A stretch of 64,000 nucleotides of DNA from positions 1,684,501-1,748,500 of the forward strand of contig NZ_CP074126.1 in assembly GCF_018282095.1 (NCBI RefSeq). The letters run 5' to 3'. Below the pieces are notes generated by a model. It ran no database searches and was not told the DNA's origin. It was given only the letters and a program-made list of their open reading frames with translations. Shown here piece after piece: positions 46,268-55,520 of this stretch (positions within the stretch are counted from its first letter, which is position 1; each line of letters opens with the position of its first letter). The translations under genes were made by a program, and so were the position numbers. This DNA is from Pseudovibrio brasiliensis (GTDB taxonomy: Bacteria; Pseudomonadota; Alphaproteobacteria; Rhizobiales; Stappiaceae).

Positions 46268-46767
46268 CATTCGTTACTGCCAAGAGGGTAAGCGCAGGGA
46301 GCAGCTCCCACAGCCCGGCAGGGCTCGTAATAAGCAATCTTGCTCGTGCTGCCATCGTCCCACGTCAGTTGAACTGCCAGCGCTTGCACGGTCCCACCAG
46401 GAAACTCCATGATGTAGGGCTGATGAATGCTCTGGGCTTCCACGCGGAAGGGATACTCTGGATCGCAATCAGGAATAGGGAAGCTCTTGTCGAGATCCTT
46501 GGAGTCAATGGAATACTTAATTTCCTTCAGTCTGCAGCGCAGCGACATGATAGGTGCGAAGTTCACAATCTGTTTGCCGTCCAGCGTCTGAAAGGTGATC
46601 CAGCCCTGAGGTTGCAGATCATCCGCCATCGTTTTGAAAATCTCCAGCGGCGGAATCACATCACTGCGCTCGGCGGTAAAACCTTGCTTCTCGGAGGCAA
46701 TGGATGCGGAGGTAAGGCCCAGGCCCCAAATTGCCGTCAGACAAAGACGGCTAAAAGAGCGAAACAT
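46267..46767 (-). CDS. Unknown secreted protein
   Basis: 166 aa, function not recognised. A Sec signal peptide (RLCLTAIWGLGLTSASIA) ends near residue 24. The mature part has four Cys (in SLRCRL, PDCDPE, EPCRA and APCAYP), which could make two disulfides in the periplasm. A conserved-looking strand WITFQTLDGKQIVNFAP precedes the first Cys. The stop lies directly against the shared mmsA terminator. Confidence 0.7.
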   Translation of the reverse strand: MFRSFSRLCLTAIWGLGLTSASIASEKQGFTAERSDVIPPLEIFKTMADDLQPQGWITFQTLDGKQIVNFAPIMSLRCRLKEIKYSIDSKDLDKSFPIPDCDPEYPFRVEAQSIHQPYIMEFPGGTVQALAVQLTWDDGSTSKIAYYEPCRAVGAAPCAYPLGSNE

Positions 46768-46873
46768 GGCAGGTTCTCTCCTTTTTGTTGTTATTCAGCA
46801 ATATCAATTCGTTAGTTCGATGTAGGCTGAGATGTACAAGAGAACCCGGGGACCCTAGCGGAAAGCAGTTAAT

Positions 46874-46893
46874 ATTCCCGAAAATTCGGGAAT
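46874..46893. promoter_or_regulatory. Perfect 9-bp inverted repeat, candidate operator
   Basis: ATTCCCGAA-AA-TTCGGGAAT: two 9-base arms with a 2-base spacer. It is too short-looped for a normal hairpin but well suited to a dimeric repressor. It lies about 325 bases upstream of cydD. Confidence 0.55.
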
Positions 46894-46905
46894 CCATGAG
46901 CCATT

Positions 46906-46919
46906 TTGATTTTTATCGT
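46906..46919. promoter_or_regulatory. Possible FNR/Anr-type site
   Basis: TTGATTTTTATCGT matches the TTGAT-N4-ATCAA layout except in the last two positions. Oxygen-regulated control of cydDC is known in other proteobacteria; here it is a guess. Confidence 0.3.
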
Positions 46920-47219
46920 GGCAGCTCTTCGGTAAAACCCCGTAAACCTCGGCAAAAGCAAGGCGCTCTGAGGCTCCTTAGATCTCTCCATGCGCGCACC
47001 TGTGCGCTTATGTCCCATACTAAATGGGGGGTCTTCGCCTCTGAGTTTATTGCGATTTATTAAAAAACTGGAGTAATTCTAACGAGCATGTTGCAGTGGA
47101 ACACCGGACGGGTCGATTCCTTTGCACAAGCAAGTCTAGGCAATTGAAGAGTTTTTTCGGAAATTGCTGATTAGAGTTACAGGCAGATGCCCCGGCTAAG
47201 AGGGAACCGGACAAGCGGA

Positions 47220-49025
47220 ATGACTGAAAACCTAGCAGATGTAACAGAGCTATCCGATGCTGAAGTTGCGGAGGCAAATGCCACCGCCAAGAAACGTGGA
47301 CGCAAAAAGTCCGCGGGTCAGATCTGGCTTCAGGAAGCGGTTCGCCCGGAAATGAAACTGGTGAAGCGCGGTGCATTGTTGCAAGGCCTCTCGGAACTCC
47401 TTTGGATTCCGCAGGCTGCACTTTTGGCTCTGGCAATTGCTGGCCTGATTGATCCTCACGGACCGGGCCTCGATCCATTTTATGCGACAGCCTCCATTCT
47501 TATCCTGTCCGCCATCCGCCATGTGCTGAAGGTGAAGGGCGGTGAGATTGCCGTTCGCGCAGCCTCCAAGGCGCGTCACAGACTGGAAACCAGCCTGCTG
47601 AGCAATCTGACAAACTTGTCCCCGGCAACAGAACTTCCTGCAAGTGGTAAGATCGCATCCATCGCGGTTGAGCATATTCAAGCGATCGGACCCTATCTGG
47701 GCCGCTTCCTCCCAATTCAGGCACGTCTGTCGCTCGTCCCTCTCGTACTGATCGCATCCGTTGCTTACGTCAGCTGGTTCGCAGCGCTTTGCTTGTTGGT
47801 CTTTGGTCCTCTGGTTCCAGTCTTTATGGCAATCGTTGGTATCCGCGCGAAGAAAGCCAGCGATCAGCAACTCGGTGTTCTCGCTGACATGGGTGGCCTC
47901 CTTCTTGACCGGCTCAGAGGCATGGAAACCTTGCGTCTGTTCGGTGCAGTTAAGCGTTCCGAAGATGATATCCGCAAACTGGGTGGCGACTTCCGTACGT
48001 CCACCATGCGCGTTCTGCGCATTGCTTTCCTTTCCAGCACCGCGCTGGAGCTGTTCAGCGCTGCAGCCATCGCGATTACTGCGATCTACGTTGGCTACTC
48101 TCTGCTGGGTGACTGGAGCTTCGGCACCTATGGTTCTCCGCTGACACTGGCAGGTGGCCTGTTCGTGCTGATGATTGTTCCTGAATATTTCGCACCACTC
48201 CGCGCCTTTGCAGCAGCCTATCATGACCGCGCAGCAGGTCTCGCAGCAGCGGATCACATTGTTGAACTGCAAAAGCAGCTGGAAAAGGATGGTCTGGAAG
48301 ATATCATTGGCACTGGTATCGATGTCGTGCCGCTGCCGGAAACCGGCGCGCTGACGATCAGAGGCCTCAGCGTCTCCCGCGGCCATCGCACGATCCTTGA
48401 GGACGTAAATCTATCTCTGGGAGAGCCGGAATTGGTTGTCGTCAAAGGCCCAAGCGGGACAGGTAAATCTACCCTGATGGACTGCATCCTTGGCTTCCTG
48501 CCAGCAGATCAGGGCCAGATCGCATATGGCGGCCTGCCGCTGACCTCCTACGGCCTGACCAACTGGCAACAAGCCATCTCAGTCCTTTCTCAAAACCCAG
48601 AGCTGTTCCACGGCTCCCTGCGGGCTAACCTGCGTCGCGCGGATAAGTCCGCCGATGATGCAACGCTGACCGAAGCTTTGAAGCTGGCAGCCGTTGATGA
48701 GCTGCTCACCAAGATCCCGGATGGTTTGTCTGGTCAGATCGGTGAAGACGGTAAAGGTCTGTCTCTAGGCGAGCGTCGCCGCTTCGCTCTGGCGCGTGCA
48801 GCTTTGCGCAAGGACGCAAGACTGATCATCGCAGATGAACCAACAGCTGATCTGGACGGCGCAACTGCGCAGAAGGTGGTCGCAGCGCTGAAGAAGCTGG
48901 CACACAACAAGCCTGTTCTGGTCGCAACCCATGACCCGCGTGTTGTCGGGTCTGCTGACCGCGTGCTGACCCTGAAAGAGGGCGTGTTGGTTGAAGTGAA
49001 TGAGCGTGAAGGAGAAGAGCAATGA
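47220..49025 (+). CDS. cydD: Thiol reductant ABC exporter subunit CydD
   Basis: Half of the heterodimeric CydDC exporter of glutathione and cysteine, needed for periplasmic redox balance and cytochrome bd assembly. About 601 aa from ATG 47220 (MTENLADVTE); an upstream ATG at 47187 is possible. The membrane domain (about 60-340) has ASKARHRLETSLLSNL. The nucleotide-binding domain has GPSGTGKSTL, a Q-loop (VLSQNPELFHGSL), LSLGERRR in place of LSGGQ, and IADEPTADLDG. The stop overlaps cydC by 4 bases. No cydAB oxidase genes are nearby. Confidence 0.93.
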   Translation: MTENLADVTELSDAEVAEANATAKKRGRKKSAGQIWLQEAVRPEMKLVKRGALLQGLSELLWIPQAALLALAIAGLIDPHGPGLDPFYATASILILSAIRHVLKVKGGEIAVRAASKARHRLETSLLSNLTNLSPATELPASGKIASIAVEHIQAIGPYLGRFLPIQARLSLVPLVLIASVAYVSWFAALCLLVFGPLVPVFMAIVGIRAKKASDQQLGVLADMGGLLLDRLRGMETLRLFGAVKRSEDDIRKLGGDFRTSTMRVLRIAFLSSTALELFSAAAIAITAIYVGYSLLGDWSFGTYGSPLTLAGGLFVLMIVPEYFAPLRAFAAAYHDRAAGLAAADHIVELQKQLEKDGLEDIIGTGIDVVPLPETGALTIRGLSVSRGHRTILEDVNLSLGEPELVVVKGPSGTGKSTLMDCILGFLPADQGQIAYGGLPLTSYGLTNWQQAISVLSQNPELFHGSLRANLRRADKSADDATLTEALKLAAVDELLTKIPDGLSGQIGEDGKGLSLGERRRFALARAALRKDARLIIADEPTADLDGATAQKVVAALKKLAHNKPVLVATHDPRVVGSADRVLTLKEGVLVEVNEREGEEQ

Positions 49026-50758
49026 GATCGTCCCTTCGCATCATCTGGCTCCTGCAAAAAGAAGAGCCTTTAGCATTCTGGGGCGGCCTGTTTCTGGCCT
49101 TCCTTCCAGCCGCTGCTGGTATCGCACTGCTTGCCGTTTCCGGTTACTTCATCACAGCAACAGCCATTGCAGGCCTGTCTGCTGGCGCGATAGCCTTTAA
49201 CAGCGCCGCCGCAAGCCACATTCGCTGGTATGCTGCCATTCGTATCTTCGGTCGCTATCTGGAACGGGTTATCACCCACGATGCCACTTTCCGCTTTCTG
49301 GCAAACCTGCGTTCTGGTGTGTTCCGCGGCCTAGTCGCCCGCGAAAGCAACGGCACCTTGAGCCAGCGCTCTGCAACCGCGCTCTCCCGCGTGGTGAGTG
49401 ATGTGGATCAGCTTGATGGCTTATTCCTGCGTCTAGTGGTTCCGCTCGCTTCTGCAACCATTATCACGGGTCTGACCCTCGTCATCCTCTGGCAGTACTC
49501 CCCAATGGCGTCAATCGCTCTGGGGGCGGTACAGGCAGCAGGCCTGACGGTTCTGGCAAAGTCTGGTGGTCATCGCCAGAAAGCGCACGCACGCAGGCTC
49601 AATGCAGCCCGTGATGCTCTGCGCGTCCGCGTCTCAGATCTCGTACGTGGTCGTCGTGATCTTTCCGTTTTCGGTGGTCTGGAGCAGCAACGTCAGGCAG
49701 CTTTGAAAGCTGTCAACCAGCTGGATGATGCGCAGGAGCAGACCGAACTGACCGACATGCGTAATCAGGCCGTTGTCAGCACTATGAGTCAGGTGATGGT
49801 GGCCGTGACCTTCCTGTTCGCAGCCTACTCCTACCAGCAAGGCCAGATGGAGCTGAAACACATCGCTCTGTTTGCCTTCGTGGCTCTGGCTCTGCCGGAG
49901 CTCCTCATCTCCATCGCCAACAGCGCTGGCAGCTGGAGCAAGATGTCCGGCGCAGCTGACCGTGTCCGCTCTCTGCTCACAGTCGGGCAGGACAGCGAAG
50001 CTCTGCAAACGGCGCGCAGTAACTCTGATACACCTGCGTTTGAAGCAGGCAACAATGCACTGAGCCTCAAGGATATCCAATTCGCCTACACCGCAAAGGC
50101 CGCTGCTATTCTGGACAATGTTGACCTGGCTCTGCCAACCGGCAGCCGTACCGTGGTCATTGGCCCAAGCGGTGCTGGTAAATCCACTCTGGCAGCCATC
50201 GTGGCGCGCCTGCAAACGCCTCAGAACGGCTCCATCCAGATCGGCGGCGTTGAACTGAGCTGTCTGGCTGAAGACAAACTCCGCGCAACCCTGACTGTCG
50301 TTGGACAGCGCACGCAGATCTTCCATAGCACCATTGCAGAAAACCTGCGTGTGGCCCGCGAAGACGCAACAGATGCCGAACTCTGGGAAGCGCTGGCCCA
50401 CGCTGGCCTGAAAGAGCTGGTAGAAGGCCGTCAGGAAAAGCTGGAAACCCGTTTAGGTGAAGGTGGTCTTGGTCTGTCTGGTGGGGAAGGCCGCCGTCTG
50501 GCGCTCGCTCGTGCGTACCTGCGCAATCCGGAAATCTGGATCGCAGACGAGCTCACGGAAGGCCTCGACCATGCAACAGCTGATAAAGTGTTGGCCTCCT
50601 TCCGCACCATGACACGCGGCAAGACCGTTCTCATGGTCTCTCACCGTGCCAGTGAGCTGGAAGGCGCGGACCGTGTGCTGATGCTGGATGAAGGCAAGCT
50701 GACAGAAGTTGCTTTGCCACTCTCTGACGAAATCAAAGGTCGCCTTCGCGACGACTAA
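49022..50758 (+). CDS. cydC: Thiol reductant ABC exporter subunit CydC
   Basis: Partner half of CydDC (578 aa). The membrane domain starts AFWGGLFLAFLPAAAGIALL. The nucleotide-binding domain has GPSGAGKSTL, a Q-loop (VVGQRTQIFHSTI), the signature LSGGEGRRL, Walker B WIADELTEGLD (Leu instead of the usual Pro-Thr but Glu kept) and the H-loop MVSHRASE. Translationally coupled to cydD through ATGA. Confidence 0.93.
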   Translation: MRSSLRIIWLLQKEEPLAFWGGLFLAFLPAAAGIALLAVSGYFITATAIAGLSAGAIAFNSAAASHIRWYAAIRIFGRYLERVITHDATFRFLANLRSGVFRGLVARESNGTLSQRSATALSRVVSDVDQLDGLFLRLVVPLASATIITGLTLVILWQYSPMASIALGAVQAAGLTVLAKSGGHRQKAHARRLNAARDALRVRVSDLVRGRRDLSVFGGLEQQRQAALKAVNQLDDAQEQTELTDMRNQAVVSTMSQVMVAVTFLFAAYSYQQGQMELKHIALFAFVALALPELLISIANSAGSWSKMSGAADRVRSLLTVGQDSEALQTARSNSDTPAFEAGNNALSLKDIQFAYTAKAAAILDNVDLALPTGSRTVVIGPSGAGKSTLAAIVARLQTPQNGSIQIGGVELSCLAEDKLRATLTVVGQRTQIFHSTIAENLRVAREDATDAELWEALAHAGLKELVEGRQEKLETRLGEGGLGLSGGEGRRLALARAYLRNPEIWIADELTEGLDHATADKVLASFRTMTRGKTVLMVSHRASELEGADRVLMLDEGKLTEVALPLSDEIKGRLRDD

Positions 50759-50807
50759 AACAAACGCACTGGTGACGTCTGACGTTGCCAGTGCCTTGCC
50801 GCTGCAT

Positions 50808-51395
50808 TCACGAAGCGGTGCGCCGATAAAAATCCATTTTCACACCACCTGCCGTATGTCCCGATTTGATGTGCTTTAGTGCGCGTACCGGTGCGCCATC
50901 CTCGAACAACTTCTTGCCCTTGCCAAGGATCACCGGAAAGGTCAAAAGCCGGAATTCATCTATCAAATCATGCTCCAGCAGCTGCTGAATAAGCCTCCAG
51001 CTTCCATGCACTTGCAGCAGTGGCCCGTCCATCGCTTTCAAGGTGCCAATCACCTCAGGCAGATCTCCATGGACGCGCTGCGTATTGACCCACCCCAGAT
51101 CATCCTGCTGAGACGTCACCACATACTTCTGAGCTGAGTTGATCGCTTGCGTCGCAGGGTCATCAGGATCTGCTGTTTGCCAGAAAGCGGCGAACAGATC
51201 GTAAGTCTTGCGCCCGTAAAGAAAGTCGTAGGGCAGGGACATGGCTTCGGCTTTTACAAGCTCCATCACCTCCCTCCAATAGGGCTGTGCCCACCCGCCA
51301 AGATCAAACCCATTAGAGCGATCCTCATCAGGATGACTCGGCGCCTGCATGACGCCATCAACGCTTTGGAAGGTCAAAATTGCAAGATCACGCAT
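50808..51395 (-). CDS. Dihydrofolate reductase/RibD-like family protein
   Basis: A 195-aa NADPH-dependent reductase fold like the RibD C-terminal domain and YwjB/YyaP proteins. It has LTFQSVDGVMQAP, YDFLYGRKTYDLFAAFW, a cofactor loop LLQVHGSWRLIQQLL and LLTFPVILGKGKKLFEDG. True dihydrofolate reductases are shorter in this region, so folate reduction is unlikely; the natural substrate is unknown. Monocistronic. Confidence 0.85.
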   Translation of the reverse strand: MRDLAILTFQSVDGVMQAPSHPDEDRSNGFDLGGWAQPYWREVMELVKAEAMSLPYDFLYGRKTYDLFAAFWQTADPDDPATQAINSAQKYVVTSQQDDLGWVNTQRVHGDLPEVIGTLKAMDGPLLQVHGSWRLIQQLLEHDLIDEFRLLTFPVILGKGKKLFEDGAPVRALKHIKSGHTAGGVKMDFYRRTAS

Positions 51396-51536
51396 GACGT
51401 CTGGTCTCCGTGGTCATCTGAAGTGAGCTGAATATGAAGGTCGCCCATGGTGAAACTAAGAAGGGCGAGAGAAGTTGAAACGTACCTTTTAAATCTATGC
51501 ATAATACAGGGCGCGTCACGCCTTGCATCGATACCT

Positions 51537-51572
51537 GTAAAAAAGCGCGGCCCCAGATCTGAGGCCGCGCTT
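51537..51572 (-). terminator. Intrinsic terminator of the saccharopine-dehydrogenase-like gene
   Basis: On the minus strand AAGCGCGGCC and GGCCGCGCTT form a perfect 10-bp stem with a 10-base loop, followed by a T-run, 35 bases after the stop. Confidence 0.92.
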
Positions 51573-51606
51573 GAGTTCTCTTATGGATCACGAGGATCAG
51601 TCAGTC

Positions 51607-52728
51607 TTAAGCAGCCATCTGATTGCCCGGTGTTTCATGATCGGTATCACCGTTGTTGTACAGGCTGCCGAAGCGGTTGGAGAGGAAGTCGCGCAGATTG
51701 ATGCTTTCCTGCTTCACGAAGCTCTTCGCATTCAGCTTGCCTTCCATCATCAGATCCAGCGTGGCACAGATGCTGGCTGCGGTGGTAATCTGAATACCGC
51801 TCCAGTGCTTGCCCATGATCTCACGGTCATTGACCACATGAGAGTAGGACTTCTGCTGGAAACGGCCATCCTTCATACCGGTGGCAGTGATGAAGATGAG
51901 GACACGGTCCTGCATGGTCACAGGGATGGAATCTTCCATCACTTCCTTCAGCAGCTCACGTTTGTTGATGAAGCCCAAATCCTTCAGCAGCAACTCCATG
52001 ATGTCACGATGACCTGGATAGCGGATGGAAAGATAACGCAGGCTCTGTACTTTGTCCTTCAGCGTCTCAGACAGAGAGCCCAGACCACCGGAGGTGTTGA
52101 ACGCCTCATAATCTACGCCATCAAGGGAGAAATGCTGTAGACCCGCCAGAGCAGGCACCTTGGTCAGCTCGCCATTCTCGATAGCCAAACAAGGATTACA
52201 GTACTCGTTGATCAGGCCATCGGTAGACCATGTCAGATTGTATTTCAGCTTGTTGGTTGGATAACGGGGCAGGGCGCCCACGCGCAGATGCAGATCTTCA
52301 AGACTGTCAAACTGCTTTGCCAGATCATAACCGGCAATGGAAACAAAACCGGGAGCGAGGCCGCATTGCGGAGCAAACGCCTTGTTGGCGCCTTCTGCAA
52401 TCTTCTCCACTTCAGCAGTACTGGCCACATCTTCGGTCAGGTCAAGATAATGACAGTCTGCATCTTTCGCGGCCTGCGCGATCACCGGTGTCAGGAAAAA
52501 CGGTGCAGCAGAAATAACTGCATCGCATCCTTTAAGAGCTTCCGTGAGTTTTCCCAGATCACTCACGTCCAGTGCTTCTGTTGTCACATGCGGCACGTCC
52601 AGCGCTCCCAGCGCTTCCACACTCTGGTCCAGCATTTTGACCTGATAGTCACCTGAACCTTGCAACAGTGCAGCGATCATCCCACCGATCTTACCTGCAC
52701 CCACAACAGCAACATGATGTCGGCTCAT
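51607..52728 (-). CDS. Saccharopine dehydrogenase family protein
   Basis: A 373-aa NAD(P)-dependent oxidoreductase. ATG 52728 follows GGAGGGG. The Rossmann motif VVGAGKIGGMIAALL is at residues 7-21, SAAPFFLTP and DLTEDVAST follow, and APGFVSIAGYDLAK begins the substrate domain. Members include saccharopine reductase, lysine 6-dehydrogenase and carboxynorspermidine dehydrogenase. The adjacent Lrp-type regulator, 240 bases upstream on the same strand, suggests a lysine or other amino-acid catabolic role; a final name is not justified. Confidence 0.87.
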   Translation of the reverse strand: MSRHHVAVVGAGKIGGMIAALLQGSGDYQVKMLDQSVEALGALDVPHVTTEALDVSDLGKLTEALKGCDAVISAAPFFLTPVIAQAAKDADCHYLDLTEDVASTAEVEKIAEGANKAFAPQCGLAPGFVSIAGYDLAKQFDSLEDLHLRVGALPRYPTNKLKYNLTWSTDGLINEYCNPCLAIENGELTKVPALAGLQHFSLDGVDYEAFNTSGGLGSLSETLKDKVQSLRYLSIRYPGHRDIMELLLKDLGFINKRELLKEVMEDSIPVTMQDRVLIFITATGMKDGRFQQKSYSHVVNDREIMGKHWSGIQITTAASICATLDLMMEGKLNAKSFVKQESINLRDFLSNRFGSLYNNGDTDHETPGNQMAA

Positions 52729-52971
52729 AAGCCCCTCCAAGCTTGTTTCGATTGACTAAGAGTCTACGTGAAAACACTGCCGGAGTTTACGGGGCAACTT
52801 GCCGAAATGACGTTTTATCTCGTTGATGTGACGGTGATTATGTCATATTGACATTAAAAAAGTAAAAATGACGATCTGAGCGTGTAAGGTGCACACGATT
52901 CGCCTCGGTGAAAATACGCAGCTGAGGCCATTTAAATCACCTGGGCAAAATATACGAATGCACAAGAGCTC

Positions 52972-53451
52972 TTACTTCTCAATACTATAGGTGTTTTGAG
53001 GCATGAAAGGACGCTGCCGTTCAAACTTTTTCGTCAGCACGATAGAAGAACGTGTGCGTTCTACACCCGGGATAGCAGCAATCTCATCGAGCACGGCATC
53101 CAGCTCTTCCAGTCGATCCGGCTCCACAATGAGGCAGAGATCAAACTCGCCGGAGATAGTCAGGCAGCTGCGAATTTCAGGATAGGACTCCAGCTGGGCA
53201 ATCAACTCGCGGGAACGCTGCTGAGCCACAGAAAGCATCACAAGGGCCTGAACGCGCTTCTGATCCTGCTCGTCACCAAGAATGGCTGTGTAGCCGATAA
53301 TGATCCCTTTGCGCTCAAGGCGGGCAATACGCTCCTGAACGGTGGAGCGGGCAACGTCCAGACGCCGCGCAATTGAAGAAACCGGTTCCCGGGCATTACC
53401 CTGCAAAATGGCAATCAGCTTACGGTCCAGCTCGTCCTTAATCTCGGCCAT
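52972..53451 (-). CDS. Lrp/AsnC-family transcriptional regulator
   Basis: A 159-aa feast/famine regulator. ATG 53451 follows GAAGGA. The N-terminal helix-turn-helix is SSIARRLDVARSTVQERIARL in part. The C-terminal ligand-sensing domain has VQALVMLSVAQQRS and TISGEFDLCLIVE, with the amino-acid site in ISGEFD. It probably responds to an amino acid and controls the downstream saccharopine-dehydrogenase-like gene. Confidence 0.92.
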   Translation of the reverse strand: MAEIKDELDRKLIAILQGNAREPVSSIARRLDVARSTVQERIARLERKGIIIGYTAILGDEQDQKRVQALVMLSVAQQRSRELIAQLESYPEIRSCLTISGEFDLCLIVEPDRLEELDAVLDEIAAIPGVERTRSSIVLTKKFERQRPFMPQNTYSIEK

Positions 53452-53648
53452 ACAATGTCCTTCAAATTTTTGCGGCAATATAACAGCAATATCGTCAATT
53501 TGGCAGTACGATCAGGCAAAACTAACAGCTTACGATGCGATCTGCCGACAAAGCCTTTGAGATCAAAGGATAAACTCATATCCGATCTTCAGGTTTTCCC
53601 AAGGCTGCAGAAATCCCAAAAAGCTCGTTGCACTCGAAAATATGTGAC

Positions 53649-53684
53649 GTTATAAAGTAACAAATTTGAATGTAATACTATAAC
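53649..53684. promoter_or_regulatory. Two Zur-box-like dyads before znuA
   Basis: GTTATAAAGTAAC (53649-53661) and GTAATACTATAAC (53672-53684) each resemble the AT-rich GTTATANNATAAC-type dyads bound by proteobacterial Zur. They lie side by side just ahead of znuA, where a zinc repressor would block transcription. Confidence 0.6.
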
Positions 53685-53701
53685 GGATGGTTGTGGCACG
53701 T

Positions 53702-54778
53702 ATGAAGCATCTCCTGAGTTCAATGAGTATTCTTGGCCTTCTCGCAGGAAGCGTCTCCTTCCCGGCTCTGGCACAGGCTGAGGTCAAAGTAGTGGCCTCT
53801 ATCAAGCCAGTCCATTCGCTTGTTGCGAGCGTTATGGAAGGTGTTGGCACGCCTGATCTGGTGGTGGAGGGGGCAGGGTCTCCGCACACCTACAGCTTGC
53901 GTCCGTCTACCGCGCGTAAAATTGCAAATGCGGATGTTGTGTTCTGGGTTGGGCCTCAGATGGAGAGCTTCCTTGAGACTCCGCTTAAAAACCTTGCGGA
54001 CGGCGCAACTATAGTGACGCTGAAAGACGCCCATGGTCTTACTCTTCTGAACTTCCGTGAAGGCGGTAACTTCGAAGGACATGATCACGGTGATCATGCT
54101 GGTGAAACAGCTGCTGAGCATGCAAAACATGCTGGCGAAACACATGAAGACCATGCCGACCACGCCGATGAGAAGCATGAAGACCATGCCGACCACGATC
54201 ATGAAAAGCATGAGGAACATGCTGAGCATGCAGATCACGCTGATCATGGCGCAAAAGCGTTGGACATGCACATCTGGCTGAATCCGCAAAATGCCATCGC
54301 AATGCTGCATGAGATTGAAGAAACGCTCTCCAAAGCTGATCCTGCAAACGCTGCCAAATACGCGGCCAATGCAAAAGCGGAAGCTGAAGAGATCTCCAGG
54401 GTTTCTAATGCTCTGAAAGCAGAACTCAAAGGCCACCAAAACAAACCGTTCGTGGTGTTCCATGATGCGTACCGTTACTTTGAAGAGGCTTACAATCTCA
54501 GCGCAATTGGCTCCGTCACCGTCAGCCCGGAAGTGCTGCCAGGTGCAAAACGCCTGACAGAAGTGCGTGCAAAGCTGGAAAATCTGGGTGTGAGCTGCGT
54601 CTTCTCAGAGGCTCAGTTCAACCCAAGGATGGTTGCAGTTCTGAAAGAGGGTACTGGCGTCAACTCTGCTGAGCTTGATCCTCTGGGATCCACTCTGGAC
54701 TCTGGTCCGCAGCTTTACACAGACCTGCTGAAGCAGATGGGTTCCGCGTTCAACACCTGCCTCTCTGGCAACTCGTAA
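53702..54778 (+). CDS. znuA: Zinc ABC transporter substrate-binding protein
   Basis: Periplasmic zinc receptor, about 358 aa. Signal peptide MKHLLSSMSILGLLAGSVSF and following residues, cleaved near AQA. Zinc ligands are expected in GAGSPHTYSLRPS and DMHIWLNPQN plus a later His (VVFHDAYRYFEEAY). A His/Asp/Glu-rich loop of about 60 residues (around 125-185, repeats such as HADHADHG) gathers zinc, as in other ZnuA. The ATG at 53702 starts the signal peptide properly; another ATG at 53687 is possible. Usually znuC, znuB and zur are adjacent; here znuA stands alone, so the membrane and ATPase subunits must be elsewhere. Confidence 0.95.
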   Translation: MKHLLSSMSILGLLAGSVSFPALAQAEVKVVASIKPVHSLVASVMEGVGTPDLVVEGAGSPHTYSLRPSTARKIANADVVFWVGPQMESFLETPLKNLADGATIVTLKDAHGLTLLNFREGGNFEGHDHGDHAGETAAEHAKHAGETHEDHADHADEKHEDHADHDHEKHEEHAEHADHADHGAKALDMHIWLNPQNAIAMLHEIEETLSKADPANAAKYAANAKAEAEEISRVSNALKAELKGHQNKPFVVFHDAYRYFEEAYNLSAIGSVTVSPEVLPGAKRLTEVRAKLENLGVSCVFSEAQFNPRMVAVLKEGTGVNSAELDPLGSTLDSGPQLYTDLLKQMGSAFNTCLSGNS

Positions 54779-54803
54779 GTTTTGAAATAACAAGAACAAC
54801 CGG

Positions 54804-54842
54804 CAGACAGGCGGCTCCATATCTATATGGGCTGCCTGTTTC
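54804..54842 (+). terminator. Terminator after znuA
   Basis: ACAGGCGGCTCCATAT and ATATGGGCTGCCTGT pair with one bulge around a two-base to four-base loop and run into TTTCGCTT. Confidence 0.7.
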
Positions 54843-54963
54843 GCTTACCCCCAAACTGGGGCTATGGACTGCAAACGCACTCCCGAAAATCTTCTACCAG
54901 TTTTCATGAGGGACCTGCGAGAAGATCAGGTGCAAAGACGGGTGTGACCTCCCAAAAGGAAGG

Positions 54964-55464
54964 TTACATCGCACCTTCTTCTTCCAGCCTGTGGCTCCAC
55001 CTTTCCAAAATGCCTTCCAGGGCTTCTCGGTCTTGCGGGTCCAGCACCTTCAACATCTCTGCTTCCAGCGCAAAATGCTTGGCGGCGGCTTCTTCCACCA
55101 GTGCGCGGCCCTTGTCTGTCAGGTGGATCATCAGTGCGCGGCGGTCTTCTGGGTTAGGATTGCGGCACACCAACCCCAGCTTCTCCAGCTTGTCCAGTCG
55201 GCTGGTCATGGTGCCAGACGTCAGCATGCTGGATTTGGTGAGTTCGGTCGGGCGCAGCGCATAAGGCTTGCCGCTTCGGCGCAAGGTTGCCAGAACATCG
55301 AAGTCCCCCGTCGCCAGACCAAACTTGGCAAAGTTGGCAGAAAGATCCTTATTGATCTTCATGTTAATACGCATCATCCGTGCCAGCACATACATCGGGC
55401 TGGCATCAACCTCAGAATACTCGCTCTTCCACTGGCGCACGACGCGTGCAACGTGATCACTCAT
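54964..55464 (-). CDS. MarR-family transcriptional regulator
   Basis: A 166-aa dimeric winged-helix repressor starting at ATG 55464. Sequence elements: ATGDFDVLATLRRSG, LTKSSMLTSGTMTSRLDKLE (recognition helix) and the wing RNPNPEDRRALMIHLTDKG. It is divergent from an EamA transporter gene with a perfect palindrome in between, the standard arrangement for self-control and control of an efflux gene. Confidence 0.92.
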   Translation of the reverse strand: MSDHVARVVRQWKSEYSEVDASPMYVLARMMRINMKINKDLSANFAKFGLATGDFDVLATLRRSGKPYALRPTELTKSSMLTSGTMTSRLDKLEKLGLVCRNPNPEDRRALMIHLTDKGRALVEEAAAKHFALEAEMLKVLDPQDREALEGILERWSHRLEEEGAM

Positions 55465-55520
55465 GGTCACTCTCAATAATCTGGCTTGCAGCAATACAAA
55501 GGTATATTGCAGAGGAATTA

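Larger units (their letters stand above)
46768..47219. other. Gene-free region upstream of cydD with dyads
   Basis: About 450 bases between a divergent pair. No believable gene is seen. It holds a perfect 9-bp dyad and an FNR-like half-match (both listed), so it should carry the promoters for cydDC and for the secreted-protein gene. Confidence 0.6.

Noticed and set aside
54061-54250. Short tandem repeats inside znuA
   Set aside because: They encode the His/Asp/Glu-rich metal-gathering loop normal for ZnuA and are not a CRISPR or mobile element.
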